Positions 16,653 through 26,622 of a DNA stretch of 55,668 nucleotides are shown piece by piece. The translations under genes were made by a program, and so were the position numbers. Numbering within the stretch: the stretch's first letter is position 1; every line of letters begins with the position of its first letter. The notes under the pieces are model-generated. The model was not told where the DNA came from. It did not search any database and saw nothing but the letters and a program-made list of their open reading frames with translations. Origin of the DNA: Bacteroidales bacterium (GTDB taxonomy: Bacteria > Bacteroidota > Bacteroidia > Bacteroidales > UBA932); contig JAFSMS010000014.1 in assembly GCA_017447815.1 (NCBI GenBank), forward strand, positions 1 to 55,668, in the 5' to 3' direction.

Positions 16653-18329
16653 ATGAGAAGGATTGTGTGTGTGCTGTTTATCCTCCTGCAGGCCGAAGGC
16701 TTGCTTGCCCAAAGCGAGGAGGTGTTGCGGGCGGCCCGGTATCTGTCGGGCGCCTCGTCCGAGGAAGAGACGGAGGAATACTGGATTTCACGGCTGGAGG
16801 CGGCGGAGGGCCGCCGGATTCGCATCAATGCCGCCCGGATACGCTCGGACGGCGTGCTGAGCGACTACCAGACCGCCGCCCTGGCCGACTACCGCGCCCG
16901 CTCCGGAGACATCCTTTCCTGGGAGGAACTGGCGCTGGTGGACGGCTTTTCACGGGAACTGGTCGCCGTACTAAAGCCCTTCCTTTCGCTGGAATCCACC
17001 CGCCTTCCCGGAGCGGTTGACACGGTGAAAATCAAGGTTTACACGCTGCTCAGAGGGTCGTTGACGGGTCTTGGCGGCAAGGTGCGCGCCGTGGAGTCCC
17101 GGTGGCGGGCGGGTGCAGCCTGGCGCAGCAGCGGATGGCCCTTCGGCCGCAGTGCCGACGGCAGTTTCTACGCCGAGGGCTCCTGGCGCGGGCATCGGCT
17201 CCTGCTGGGCGATTACAATCTGCGCTTGGGCCAGGGACTGGCTTTCTGGAGCGGTTTTTCCATGACCAGTCTCTCCACGGTGGACGCATTCCTGCGCCGA
17301 ACCACGGGGCTTTCTCCCGTCTGGTCTTTCTCCTCCGCTTCCGTGCACCGGGGCCTGGCGTATGAATACCAATCGACACATTGGCGCGCGTACGCTTTCG
17401 GAACCCTTCAGGGGCTTTTCGGAGGCCATGCCGACTGGCTGGGCCGAAACGGGCAGGCCGGACTCACCGCCGGCTGGCAGAAAGATGGCGGCCTCACCCT
17501 CTCGGCCGATACCCGCTGGAACGTCCGCGGGGCCGACCTTGCGGCCGAACTGGCCTTCCGAAGCGGATCTTTGGCGGGGTTGGCCTGCTTCAGGAAAACA
17601 ATGGGCCCTTTCAAGACGGCACTGCAGGCCAGGGTGCTCCCCTCCCGTTTTTCCGGGAAGAAATACGGCGAATACGCCCTGGCCCTTGGGATGGCGTTTC
17701 AGTCGGAGGGCTGGCGGCAACTGGCAGGGCTGTCGGGATTCGGAAGCAGTGTTCCGGAGCATAAGGCGTCCCTTACGCTGGACGCCGCCCTTCTTCCCCT
17801 TCCCGGGAGCGATCCCCGCCGCCTGCAACTGCGGGGCTATGCCGGCTGGCAGTGGCAGTTCGCATCGGCCTGGAGCCTGGATGTGCGCCTGACGGAGCGA
17901 TACCGGAATTACGAGAATCCCCGGACCGGCCTGCGGGCGGACGTCCGCTTTGCGAATGGCTCATGGAAGGCCGCCATGCGGCTGGAAGGAGTTCACTGCG
18001 AGCAGTTTGGCTTTCTGAACTATTGGGAAGGAGGCTGGGCGCCGGCGGCCCCTTCCGGCGGCTGGTCCTCCGTCGCTTGCTATCTGCGCCTGACGGGGTT
18101 TTTCATCGACCGGTGGAATGACCGCATCTATGTATATGAGCGCGATGCCCCCGGCAACTTTTCCGTTCCGGCCTATTCGGGCAGGGGCGCAGGCATTTCG
18201 GCCGTCGGCTCCTGGAAGCACCGCTTCCCCCACTGCACCCTCAAAGCCTACGTCCGCGCCGGCTGGACCGTCCGTGTGGGCCGCGTTCCCTCCCCCGCTT
18301 TCGCCCTACAGTTCCACTGCGACCTCTGA
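16653..18329 (+). CDS. helix-hairpin-helix protein with predicted beta-barrel-like C-terminal part
   Basis: A 558-residue exported protein (signal peptide to about residue 20, LLQAEGLLAQ). Residues about 45-110 resemble ComEA-type helix-hairpin-helix repeats (RIRINAARIRSDGVLSDYQ, GDILSWEELALVDGFSRE). The remaining about 440 residues are rich in alternating aromatic and small residues (WRAGAAWRSSGWPFG, GDYNLRLGQGLAFWSGF, LAGLACFRKTM) and end in FALQFHCDL, a pattern of outer-membrane beta-barrels. The architecture occurs in Bacteroidota, but its function is unknown to me. Very high local GC. It is divergent from hpt and convergent with the S41 protease gene. Confidence 0.7.
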   Translation: MRRIVCVLFILLQAEGLLAQSEEVLRAARYLSGASSEEETEEYWISRLEAAEGRRIRINAARIRSDGVLSDYQTAALADYRARSGDILSWEELALVDGFSRELVAVLKPFLSLESTRLPGAVDTVKIKVYTLLRGSLTGLGGKVRAVESRWRAGAAWRSSGWPFGRSADGSFYAEGSWRGHRLLLGDYNLRLGQGLAFWSGFSMTSLSTVDAFLRRTTGLSPVWSFSSASVHRGLAYEYQSTHWRAYAFGTLQGLFGGHADWLGRNGQAGLTAGWQKDGGLTLSADTRWNVRGADLAAELAFRSGSLAGLACFRKTMGPFKTALQARVLPSRFSGKKYGEYALALGMAFQSEGWRQLAGLSGFGSSVPEHKASLTLDAALLPLPGSDPRRLQLRGYAGWQWQFASAWSLDVRLTERYRNYENPRTGLRADVRFANGSWKAAMRLEGVHCEQFGFLNYWEGGWAPAAPSGGWSSVACYLRLTGFFIDRWNDRIYVYERDAPGNFSVPAYSGRGAGISAVGSWKHRFPHCTLKAYVRAGWTVRVGRVPSPAFALQFHCDL

Positions 18330-18345
18330 GCCTCCTTTCGGCACC

Positions 18346-21300
18346 TTAGCGCTCGGAACGAATCTGGCGGAGCATTTCTTCGACCGCGGCTTCCAGTTGG
18401 AGATCCCGTCCGCTCAAGACGGATTCGGGCGTGTTGTAAATGAGGATATCCGGTTCTATCTGGTGATTTTCGATATAGTATCCCTTCTCCACATCATAGT
18501 TTCCCACCTGCGGAATTCCGAAAACCAGAGAGGGATTGATCTGGGTCTCCCACCACACGGCCGTCATGGTTCCGGGAATCGGCGCGCCGATGAGTTTCCC
18601 AAGCCCCAGGCTGCGATAGGCGCTGGGGAAGCCGGAGGCGTCAGAATAATTGTCTTCGCCGACCAGCACGCAGGAAGGCTTCGTCCATTTATTGAACGGC
18701 TCATGGCCGATGTACTGTCCGCGGGGCGTAAAAGTGACGTATTCCTTTCCTCCCAGGAAGGTGACCAGGTCGTCGTGGAGCCAGCCGCCTCCGTTGTGGC
18801 GCGTATCCACGATCAGGGCCTCGGCCGAACGGTACTTTCCGAGAGCCTTGGAATACAGTTCCCTGTAACTGGGGCTGTCCATCCCCTGGATGTGGACGTA
18901 GCCTACCTTGCCGCCGGAGAGTTTTTCCACCATCTCTTCCCGCTGACGCACCCAGCGACGGTAAAGCAGAGCGGCATCCGAGGCCGACGGCGTAACGATA
19001 TATTCCTTCTCTTTCCCATCCACCTTGACCGTGAGGACCGTCTTTTTTCCGGCCCGTTCGTAGAGCGCTTCCATCCAGGCGCCGGAAGCCGTCACGCTTT
19101 TGCCTTCGATGGACGTAATGATATCCCCTGCCTGGATCGCCGCATCCGTATTGGAAAGGACGCCGCCGGGCAGCACTTCCGCAATCCGGATCCCTTCCCC
19201 GGCATAGGCGGTATCATAAATAACGCCCAGATGGCCCAGATTCCGCCTGGCGGCAGGCCGATAGCGCCCGCCGGTATGGGAGCCGTTCAACTCTCCCAAC
19301 ATCTCTGACAGAAGGTCCTGGAAATCGAAATAATTGTTGATATGAGGCAGGAAGGCGGCATAATTGTCATGATAATACTGCCAGTCTGCTCCGTGCAGGT
19401 CTTCTACGTAGAATTTCTCCTTCACCTGTTTCCAACAATGCTCGAAGATGTAACTTCTTTCCCGGGCCGGCTTGAACTCGAAGTCTCCGGAGAAAGGAAC
19501 CTGGGTGATTTTGTTCCCGGCCGATATCTCCACCTTTGAGATGCTGTTCCCGGCGAAGATGAAGAGGGTCTTTCCGTCCGCGGTGGGGACGAATCGGCCC
19601 GCGACACCCTTTTTCACGACGGTAAGGTCGCCTTTCGCGATGTCGATGCAGCAAAGGTCATAGCCTTTTTCCAACCGCTGGGTAAAATAGAGTTTCCCGC
19701 CGTCCGGGGTGAGGAAATGGTCCCCCAGCATATTGGAAAAACGGGTAATGCGACGGATGCGCTGGTCTCTGGCGTCAAGTTCCGGAACCAGTTTCGCCAC
19801 CTTTCCGGCCACACTGTCCTTTTTCTCCTTTTTCTCCTGCTTGGCAACGGCTTTGTCTCCGAGAAGCATCTTGTCAATCTCCACCTGCTCCTTGCTCCGG
19901 CCGAACTCCGTATAGGCCTTTCCATCGAAGAACATGACATAAATGTCTCCTTCGGCCCCCCAACTGCCGTGGCTGCGGTAGCCGTTCTTGTCGCTTTCCC
20001 AGGTCATGGCCTTTCCGCCAAGGGCCCAGCGGAAACTGCCGTCGGAATAGCCGCTGCGGGTAAGGTTGGTGATGGATCCGTCTTCGATGCTGACCATGGC
20101 GATATCCTGGTTGTTCCAGCCGCCGTCGGCCATCCAATTGGTCAGGAGATAACGGCTGTCCGGACTCCAGGCAAACTCCTGGTCCCCATCGGAATAGGAG
20201 TAGTTCACGCCCTTGTGCAGGGATTTGGGCTGTCCGCCCTTCGTGCTCAGCACCACCAGTTCCGTGCGGTCCCTGAGATAGGCGATCCATTTGCCGTCCG
20301 GAGACACCTGCACCTGGAAGGAAGTCTCCCCTTCAGGGCTCACACGTTCTTCCTTCATGGCAACGGCATAGGTGAAATACTTGTCTTCCTTGCGGGTCAG
20401 CGAGGTCCTGTAAATGCTCCAGCAACCGTCCCTTTCAGAAGCATAATAAAGCGCCCGGCCGTCTTCCGAGAAACTGACCCCGCGCTCCTGCTCCGCCGTA
20501 TTGGTGATACGGCGGGTGGTGGCATAATCGACCGAGGTGACGAAAACGTCTCCCCGGATGACGACCGCCACCTCCTTTCCGTTGGGAGACACCGCCAAAG
20601 CCGTGGCATTTTTGAGGTTCAAACGTTCGATTTCTTTTTCTTCCTCATCACGGAAAAGGTTGATTGCCAGTTTCTTTCCGCCGACATACAAATCACCGTT
20701 GTAGGAATAGGCCAGTGTCCCGTCGGACGCTACGGAAAGAAAGCGGACCGGATTCTTCTCATAAAAAGTGACCTGGGTCTGCCGCTCCGGGTGGGAAAGG
20801 CTGCTCCGGAACACGTTGGAGGTTTTTCCGTCCTGTTCGCTCAGGAAATAAAAAGTATCCCCGTCGGCCGCGAAAACCGGATTCCGGTCCTCGCCGATGA
20901 AGGTGGAGAGTTTCTTGAAACTGCCTTCCGGTCCCACCTTTCCGGCCACGGCCGGCCGATAAAGCCAGATGTCACGGGTGACGGACGAGGTATGGTGCTT
21001 TCTGAGAGGGTCTTCATAGCCTTTGTAATCCTCGTACAGCATATCGCCCTGCGGGTTGATGCTGAGAGCGCTCATCGTGAGGGAGGTGACCAGTTGGGGT
21101 GCCTTTCCCTCCAGATCGGTCCGGTAGAGCTGCTGCGTGCCGGGGAAACCGTCAAAACCGGGGCTCTGGACATCGGCGTCATACCAGGTGAACCAGACAT
21201 TCCCCTGCCCGTCCGCGGCCAGGAGCGTCTCATTCCCCGGAAGGTTGGTGAGGCGTTTGGGAACGCCCCCTTCCGGCGATGTCACATAGATGTCCCGGCT

Positions 21301-21567
21301 GTCTTCCCTCCAGGAAGTGAACACAATCCTTTTCCCGTCCGGAGTCCACAGCGGATCCGAATCAAAGGCGGAATTGCTGGTTATCTGAAGGGCGTTTCCC
21401 CCGGTGGAAGGGACGGTGTAAAGGTCTCCCTTATAACTGAAAACGACAGTTTTACCATCCGGAGAAATCGCATTTTTCCGAATCCAGGAGGGGTTTTCCT
21501 GCGCGGCGGCGGCCATGGGCAGCAAAACAGACAGGGCAAGAAGGCATAATCGGTTCATAGCATTCAC
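18346..21567 (-). CDS. tricorn-like S41 family peptidase
   Basis: A 1073-residue exported protease with a signal peptide to about residue 22 (LLPMAAAAQ). The N-terminal two thirds carry repeated PD40/WD40-like blades (SPDGKTVVFSYKGDLY, TPDGKRIVFTSW, SPDGKWIAYLRDRTE, TPDGGKLYFTQRL), forming beta-propellers. A PDZ domain follows (about residues 765-850, GIRIAEVLPGGVL), then the S41 core with VDTRHNGGGWLHDDLV and the nucleophile segment DNYSDASGFP. It is close in length and order to tricorn protease and probably degrades peptides in the periplasm. It has its own promoter at 21596-21603 and is divergent from the lipid operon. Confidence 0.9.
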   Translation of the reverse strand: MNAMNRLCLLALSVLLPMAAAAQENPSWIRKNAISPDGKTVVFSYKGDLYTVPSTGGNALQITSNSAFDSDPLWTPDGKRIVFTSWREDSRDIYVTSPEGGVPKRLTNLPGNETLLAADGQGNVWFTWYDADVQSPGFDGFPGTQQLYRTDLEGKAPQLVTSLTMSALSINPQGDMLYEDYKGYEDPLRKHHTSSVTRDIWLYRPAVAGKVGPEGSFKKLSTFIGEDRNPVFAADGDTFYFLSEQDGKTSNVFRSSLSHPERQTQVTFYEKNPVRFLSVASDGTLAYSYNGDLYVGGKKLAINLFRDEEEKEIERLNLKNATALAVSPNGKEVAVVIRGDVFVTSVDYATTRRITNTAEQERGVSFSEDGRALYYASERDGCWSIYRTSLTRKEDKYFTYAVAMKEERVSPEGETSFQVQVSPDGKWIAYLRDRTELVVLSTKGGQPKSLHKGVNYSYSDGDQEFAWSPDSRYLLTNWMADGGWNNQDIAMVSIEDGSITNLTRSGYSDGSFRWALGGKAMTWESDKNGYRSHGSWGAEGDIYVMFFDGKAYTEFGRSKEQVEIDKMLLGDKAVAKQEKKEKKDSVAGKVAKLVPELDARDQRIRRITRFSNMLGDHFLTPDGGKLYFTQRLEKGYDLCCIDIAKGDLTVVKKGVAGRFVPTADGKTLFIFAGNSISKVEISAGNKITQVPFSGDFEFKPARERSYIFEHCWKQVKEKFYVEDLHGADWQYYHDNYAAFLPHINNYFDFQDLLSEMLGELNGSHTGGRYRPAARRNLGHLGVIYDTAYAGEGIRIAEVLPGGVLSNTDAAIQAGDIITSIEGKSVTASGAWMEALYERAGKKTVLTVKVDGKEKEYIVTPSASDAALLYRRWVRQREEMVEKLSGGKVGYVHIQGMDSPSYRELYSKALGKYRSAEALIVDTRHNGGGWLHDDLVTFLGGKEYVTFTPRGQYIGHEPFNKWTKPSCVLVGEDNYSDASGFPSAYRSLGLGKLIGAPIPGTMTAVWWETQINPSLVFGIPQVGNYDVEKGYYIENHQIEPDILIYNTPESVLSGRDLQLEAAVEEMLRQIRSER

Positions 21568-21595
21568 TTTAAATAGGATATCGCGGATATTTTCA

Positions 21596-21649
21596 CAAAT
21601 ATAATCAAAAAGTCTGTATTTCTATTTACGAGAAATATACTTATCTTTG
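21596..21649. promoter_or_regulatory. divergent promoters of the S41 protease and the lipid operon
   Basis: Minus strand TATATTTG (complement of 21596-21603), about 28 bases before the protease ATG. Plus strand TATCTTTG at 21642-21649, about 21 bases before the MMPL ATG at 21671. The region is strongly AT-rich compared with its neighbours. Confidence 0.65.
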
Positions 21650-21670
21650 TATGTTTATACAGATAGAAAG

Positions 21671-24151
21671 ATGCACAGAATTTTTTTGCCGATATACCGC
21701 TTTTTCAGGGAGCATAAGGCCCTGATGTATATCCTGATGATTGGCAGCACCTTGCTCTTTGCCTGGTTCGGCTTCCAGTTGCAATACGAAGAGAACATCG
21801 TCAAACTGCTGCCCCGTTCTTCCACCGACAATGAACTGGCTTTCAGCGAAATCGGCCTCAAGGACAAAGTGTTCCTGCAAGTGACTTCGCGGGACACGCT
21901 GGCCCCGGTGGGGTCGGCCCGCCTGGCCGAGGCCATGGACGGGTACTGCACCCTGCTCGAAAAACGGGACAGCGCCACCCATTATATTACCGGCATCCTG
22001 TCCTCCTTCGACACGGACATGGCCATGGGCGCCATGGACTTCGCCCTCACGCACCTTCCCGCCTTCGTGGACACGTCCTGGTACCGGAATATCCTGCCGG
22101 CCCTGGATCCGGAAAGAATCGACGAGCAGATGAGCGAGAACTTCCGCATCATCGAGGAAGACGAAACCGGGGAAGCCACCCAGTTGGTGGCCATGGACCC
22201 GCTCAACCTCCGGGAAACGCTGCTGAACTCCGTCCTGGACGGTAACGCCATCGGCGGATTCACCATTCAGGACGGGCATCTGTTCTGTCCCGACAAAACG
22301 GTCGCCCTGGCCTTCATCACCCCCAATTTCAGCGGCATGGATTCCGGGCAGGGCACCCGTTTCGTGAACATGATGAACAAAGCCATCCGGGAGTTCGAAG
22401 CCGCCAATCCGGACATCCACATCCTGGTACACGGAACGCCCCAGGAAAGCGTTTCCAACGCCAGTACCATCAAGAAAGACCTCTTGCTCACCATCGGCCT
22501 TTCCCTGCTGATCATCCTGGTGATCATGCTCATGAGTTTCCACAAGTTCTCCTTTATCTGGCAGCAGGTGGTTCCGGTGGTCTATGGCGCCCTCTTTGCC
22601 ATGGCCCGCCTGTACTGGATAAAGGGAACCATCTCCCTGATGGCCCTGGGAATCAGCGCCATCGTGCTGGGAGTGGCCATCAGTTACTGCCTGCACGTAC
22701 TCATCCACTATTACTATGTGGGAGATGCCGAAAAACTGCTCCGGGATGAGAGCACGCCCGTATTCCTGGGCTGCCTTACCACCGTGGGCGCCTTCATGGG
22801 ACTTCTTTTCACGGAAAGCGACCTCCTTCGGGACTTCGGCCTTTTCGCCACCTTCGCCCTTATCGGCAACACGTTCTTCGCCCTGGTGTTCCTGCCCCAT
22901 TTCCTGCATCCCGGCCAGATCAAATTCAAGCGCTCGCACGGTTTCCCGCTGGTGGAACGCATCAACAACCTGCCCTGGGACCGTAACAAGTGGATGATCG
23001 GCACGCTCATCGTCCTTATCGCCGTCGGCATTTTCTTCAGCCCCAAGGTGAAGTTCGACAGCAATCTCCAGAATCTCGACTACGACAACGCCGCCCTCCG
23101 GGAAAGCAGTGAACTGTATAACCGCAAGAATGCCGACGGATACACCCACATGTATTTCGCCGCCTGGGACGAAAGCAGCCTGGACCAGGCCCTGGAATAC
23201 AACAAGGGGCTGTTCCGCCATCTGGACTCCCTGCAAAACGCCGGCATCGTCAAAAGTTACTCTCCCCTCACCCAACTCCTCTTCCAGTCCCAGGCCGACC
23301 AGGAAGTGCGCATCGCCGCCTGGAAGAAATTCTGGAACAGAAGGCGCGTGGGCCAACTGAGGCGCGACCTTGCCGAATCGGCCCGGGAATACGAACTGCC
23401 GGCCAAATTGTTCGAACCCTTCCTCAACATGGTCACCTCAGATTATGAGAGCGGAGACCTGTTCAATTCCGGAGTCATCCCGCCGGGCCTGCTTTCCAAC
23501 TACGTGGAGCAGCAGGAAAGCGGCCGCTTCATGGTGTTCACTGACGTGTCCTATGTCCGGGAAAACCAGCAGGAAGTGTGGAAGGCCGTCACGCAGGCGC
23601 CGCATGTGATTGTGCTGGAGCCGTTCTTCTACTGCCGCGACATGGTGGAAATCGTCCATGACGACTTCTCCACCACCCTGTGGATTTCCAGCCTCTTCGT
23701 CCTTATTGTCCTGCTGCTGAGTTTCCGCAACATCTGGATTGCGCTCCTGGCGTTCCTGCCGATGTTCACCAGTTGGTATGTGATGCAGGGATACATGGCC
23801 CTCTTCGGCCTGGAATTCAACCTGATCAATATCGTCATCTCCACCTTCATCTACGGTATCGGAGTGGATTACAGCATCTTCGTGATGGAAGGCCTGCTGG
23901 CCGAAGCCCGGCGGGGAGAAAAGCAGATGCTGGTCTATCACAAGGTGGCTATTTTCTACAGCGCCATGGTGCTGGCCATCGTCACCTTCTCGCTCATCTT
24001 CGCCCAGCATCCCGCCATCCGTTCCATCGGCCTGATTACCCTTATCGGCATGGCGTCCACCATCCTTATCACCTATTCCCTGCAGCCGTGGCTGTTCCGC
24101 ATCCTGACGCGCTACCGCTTCTTCCGCCGCAGTTTCCGCATCCCTGAATAA
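21671..24151 (+). CDS. MMPL/RND family transporter
   Basis: An 826-residue inner-membrane transporter in two similar halves. Each half has one membrane segment, a large periplasmic domain, then five more segments: the first cluster is at about residues 265-420 (LLLTIGLSLLIILVIMLMSF, LMALGISAIVLGVAISYCLH), the second at about 670-820 (LWISSLFVLIVLLLSF, FNLINIVISTFIYGIGVDYSIF). The VDYSIF motif with its Asp is typical of proton-driven RND/MMPL lipid exporters such as HpnN. As first gene of an operon with fatty-acid activation enzymes it probably moves a lipid or fatty acid. I chose ATG 21671 because the in-frame TTG at 21647 lies inside the promoter. Confidence 0.88.
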   Translation: MHRIFLPIYRFFREHKALMYILMIGSTLLFAWFGFQLQYEENIVKLLPRSSTDNELAFSEIGLKDKVFLQVTSRDTLAPVGSARLAEAMDGYCTLLEKRDSATHYITGILSSFDTDMAMGAMDFALTHLPAFVDTSWYRNILPALDPERIDEQMSENFRIIEEDETGEATQLVAMDPLNLRETLLNSVLDGNAIGGFTIQDGHLFCPDKTVALAFITPNFSGMDSGQGTRFVNMMNKAIREFEAANPDIHILVHGTPQESVSNASTIKKDLLLTIGLSLLIILVIMLMSFHKFSFIWQQVVPVVYGALFAMARLYWIKGTISLMALGISAIVLGVAISYCLHVLIHYYYVGDAEKLLRDESTPVFLGCLTTVGAFMGLLFTESDLLRDFGLFATFALIGNTFFALVFLPHFLHPGQIKFKRSHGFPLVERINNLPWDRNKWMIGTLIVLIAVGIFFSPKVKFDSNLQNLDYDNAALRESSELYNRKNADGYTHMYFAAWDESSLDQALEYNKGLFRHLDSLQNAGIVKSYSPLTQLLFQSQADQEVRIAAWKKFWNRRRVGQLRRDLAESAREYELPAKLFEPFLNMVTSDYESGDLFNSGVIPPGLLSNYVEQQESGRFMVFTDVSYVRENQQEVWKAVTQAPHVIVLEPFFYCRDMVEIVHDDFSTTLWISSLFVLIVLLLSFRNIWIALLAFLPMFTSWYVMQGYMALFGLEFNLINIVISTFIYGIGVDYSIFVMEGLLAEARRGEKQMLVYHKVAIFYSAMVLAIVTFSLIFAQHPAIRSIGLITLIGMASTILITYSLQPWLFRILTRYRFFRRSFRIPE

Positions 24152-24153
24152 TC

Positions 24154-25761
24154 ATGGACATCCTTGACGCACAACAATACCTGAACCTGATCCGCGGCGG
24201 TGCCGCCCGCCTGGCCGAAAACCGCCAGAGCATCAACGACCTCAATGTTTTCCCCATCCCGGACGGAGACACGGGGGACAATATGTACATGACCATCGAG
24301 GCCGGCAGCCATGCCCACGGAGATACGCTTTCGGAAATGGCCGACGCCGTCTCCCAGGGGATGCTCATGGGCGCCCGGGGCAATTCGGGGGTGATCCTCT
24401 CCCGCATCTTCGCCGGCATCGCCAAAGGCTTCAGCGGCCTGGCGCAGGCCGATATCGAGGCCTTCACAAAAGCCATGAAAGCCGGTGTGGAAGAGGCCTA
24501 TCACGCCGTTTCCCAGCCCGTTGAAGGCACCATCCTCACGGTCCTGCGGGAAGGCGTGAGCTCGGCTTCCGGCGCCCGGAACCTGGAAGAGTATTTCGAC
24601 CTGTGGCTTGCGGGGATGGACCTGTCCCTCCAGCATACCCCCGACCTTCTGGACGTCCTCAAAAAAGCGGGCGTCGTGGACAGCGGCGGTGCCGGTCTGC
24701 TCTGCATCGGAAAGGGAATGCGGGAGGTGCTGCAAGGCCGCTTCCCGGTGGGCGCACCGGAAGAGAACGACTCCCGGGAACATCCGGCCCGCGGCATCGA
24801 CCTCAATGCCTTCACGGAAGACAGCGAACTGGAGTTCGGCTACTGCACGGAATTCCTTCTCCGCCTCCAGCGGAGCAAGGTGGACCTGGACTCCTTTGAC
24901 GAGACCGTAATCCAGGAATGGCTGTCGGCCCGGGGAGATTCCCTGGTCTTTTTCCGCGACGGCAGCATCGTGAAAGTACACGTCCACACCAAGGACCCCG
25001 GCGCCGTTCTCAGCAAATGCCGGGAATGGGGCGAATTCCTCACCGTGAAAGTGGAGAATATGACCCTTCAGCACCACGAGAACCATATGGACGAACGGTT
25101 CAAGCGCAGCCGCAAGTCCCTCGGCATCGTGACCGTAGCCGCCGGAAAAGGCCTCACCGACACCTTCGCCGAAATGGGGGCCGACGCCGTCATCGAAGGA
25201 GGGCAGACCATGAATCCTCCCGTGGAGAAGTTCCTGGAGGCCTTCCGCCAGGTGGATGCCGAAAACATCATCGTCTTCCCGAACAACGCCAATATCGTCC
25301 TCACCGCCCGGCAGGCCGCGTCGCTGTACAAGGATTCCCGCATTGAGGTAATCCCCACCAAAACCCCCGGAGAGGGGTATTTCGCCCTGGCCAACCTGAA
25401 CCCGGAACTGCCGCTCGAAGCGTTGGTCCCCACCCTGACGGAAGTGGCTGGCAGCATCACCACCGGCCTGGTGTCCCGGGCCATCCGAGATACGGCCCAG
25501 GCACAGAGCGGAGACTATATCGGCTTCTGCGGAAAAGACATCCTTTCCTCCGGAAAAGACCGGGCGGAAGCCACCCGCGCGCTTGCGAATCAACTGGACG
25601 CCGGACGCTCCGACATCTTCATCCTCTTCTACGGGGCCGACACCCCGGCCGAAGAAGCGGAAACCCTTCGCGCGAACTTCGAAAAACAGTTTCCCCGTAC
25701 GGAAGTGATCCTTATCGACGGCGGACAACCCATCTACGACTATATCCTGGTATTATGCTGA
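24154..25761 (+). CDS. fakA: fatty acid kinase catalytic subunit-like DAK2 protein (FakA/YloV)
   Basis: A 535-residue protein with an N-terminal DAK2 domain, whose ATP-Mg site is NVFPIPDGDTGDNMYM (DGDTGDN at 37-43), GARGNSGVILSRIFAG and, near residue 175, DSGGAGLLCIGKGM. A middle domain (residues about 215-320, EFGYCTEFLLR, VHVHTKDPG) and a C-terminal DegV-like domain (LGIVTVAAGKGL, VFPNNANIVLTARQAA) complete the FakA order. FakA phosphorylates fatty acids held by FakB to acyl-phosphate. The length fits the family (about 550). It starts 2 bases after the MMPL stop and overlaps fakB by 7 bases, which supports the pairing. Confidence 0.85.
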   Translation: MDILDAQQYLNLIRGGAARLAENRQSINDLNVFPIPDGDTGDNMYMTIEAGSHAHGDTLSEMADAVSQGMLMGARGNSGVILSRIFAGIAKGFSGLAQADIEAFTKAMKAGVEEAYHAVSQPVEGTILTVLREGVSSASGARNLEEYFDLWLAGMDLSLQHTPDLLDVLKKAGVVDSGGAGLLCIGKGMREVLQGRFPVGAPEENDSREHPARGIDLNAFTEDSELEFGYCTEFLLRLQRSKVDLDSFDETVIQEWLSARGDSLVFFRDGSIVKVHVHTKDPGAVLSKCREWGEFLTVKVENMTLQHHENHMDERFKRSRKSLGIVTVAAGKGLTDTFAEMGADAVIEGGQTMNPPVEKFLEAFRQVDAENIIVFPNNANIVLTARQAASLYKDSRIEVIPTKTPGEGYFALANLNPELPLEALVPTLTEVAGSITTGLVSRAIRDTAQAQSGDYIGFCGKDILSSGKDRAEATRALANQLDAGRSDIFILFYGADTPAEEAETLRANFEKQFPRTEVILIDGGQPIYDYILVLC

Positions 25762-26621
25762 AAATCTACACCGACACAGACACCGACATCACTCCGGCGA
25801 TTGCCGAAGCGTACGGTTACAAACTCATTTCGATGCCCTACAGCATCGACGCAAAGACCACCTACCCGTATGTGGACTTCGAAACCTTCGACGCCCACGC
25901 CTTCTACGATGTCCTGCGCGGCGGCGTCCTTCCGACCACCAGCGCCATTTCCAAAGATCAGTACCTCAATTACTTCGCCGACGATTTCGCCGCCGGAAAC
26001 GACATCCTGTACGTCCACTTCTCCCGTGCCATGACCAACACCTTCGACGCCATGGACCAGGCGGTCGCCCAACTGAAGGACCAGTATCCCGGTACGCGCT
26101 TCGAGGAAATCGACACCAAGGGCATCACCACCATCAGTTACAACATCGTGCGTGAAGTGGGAGACCTTTACAAAGCCGGGAAAACCCTGGATGAAATCCT
26201 GGAATGGGCCCGGACGGAGGTGGACAAGTTCGCCATGTATTTCTTCGCGGACGACCTCAAATTCTTCCGCCGGAGCGGGCGTGTAAGCGGCCTTGCGGCC
26301 ACCATGGGAACCCTGATCGGCATCCGCCCCCTCATCCACATGAGCCAGGAAGGCAAGATGGTTTCCGTCGGCACGGCCAAGGGGCGTGTGAAAGCCATGG
26401 AGTATCTGGCGGACAAAGTCGGAGAACTGGGAGACGAGGTGCAGAAGCACCGTGTCTGCATCGGCCATTCTGATGCCCTGGAAATCGCCAAGGAACTGGG
26501 ACGGATGCTGCAGGAGCGTTACGGGGAACTCCCCATCGAATACGTCGATGTGAACCCGACGGCCGGCAGTCACTGCGGCCCCAACGGAGTCGGCGTATGC
26601 TTCCACGCAAAAAAACGCTGA
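25755..26621 (+). CDS. fakB: DegV family fatty-acid-binding protein (FakB-like)
   Basis: A 288-residue DegV-fold protein that in the Fak system binds a fatty acid and presents its carboxylate to FakA. The start IYTDTDTDITPAIAEAYG and LPTTSAISKDQY (residues 59-70, where the family has T(S/T)xPS contacting the carboxylate) are visible, as are the middle motif FRRSGRVSG, the segment LIGIRPLIHMSQEG, and near the end a SHCGPNGVGV in place of the usual HTGPG. It overlaps fakA by 7 bases and the GNAT gene follows after one base. Only one FakB-like gene is seen, while Firmicutes often have several with different chain specificity. Confidence 0.85.
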   Translation: MLKIYTDTDTDITPAIAEAYGYKLISMPYSIDAKTTYPYVDFETFDAHAFYDVLRGGVLPTTSAISKDQYLNYFADDFAAGNDILYVHFSRAMTNTFDAMDQAVAQLKDQYPGTRFEEIDTKGITTISYNIVREVGDLYKAGKTLDEILEWARTEVDKFAMYFFADDLKFFRRSGRVSGLAATMGTLIGIRPLIHMSQEGKMVSVGTAKGRVKAMEYLADKVGELGDEVQKHRVCIGHSDALEIAKELGRMLQERYGELPIEYVDVNPTAGSHCGPNGVGVCFHAKKR

Positions 26622-26622
26622 A

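Noticed and set aside
16538-16828. About 95 extra codons at the start of hpt
   Set aside because: They cross the hpt promoter and the divergent gene; homologues start at MEKVTL or just before.
19717-21549. A 610-codon frame opposite the S41 protease
   Set aside because: Antisense shadow of a well-supported gene.
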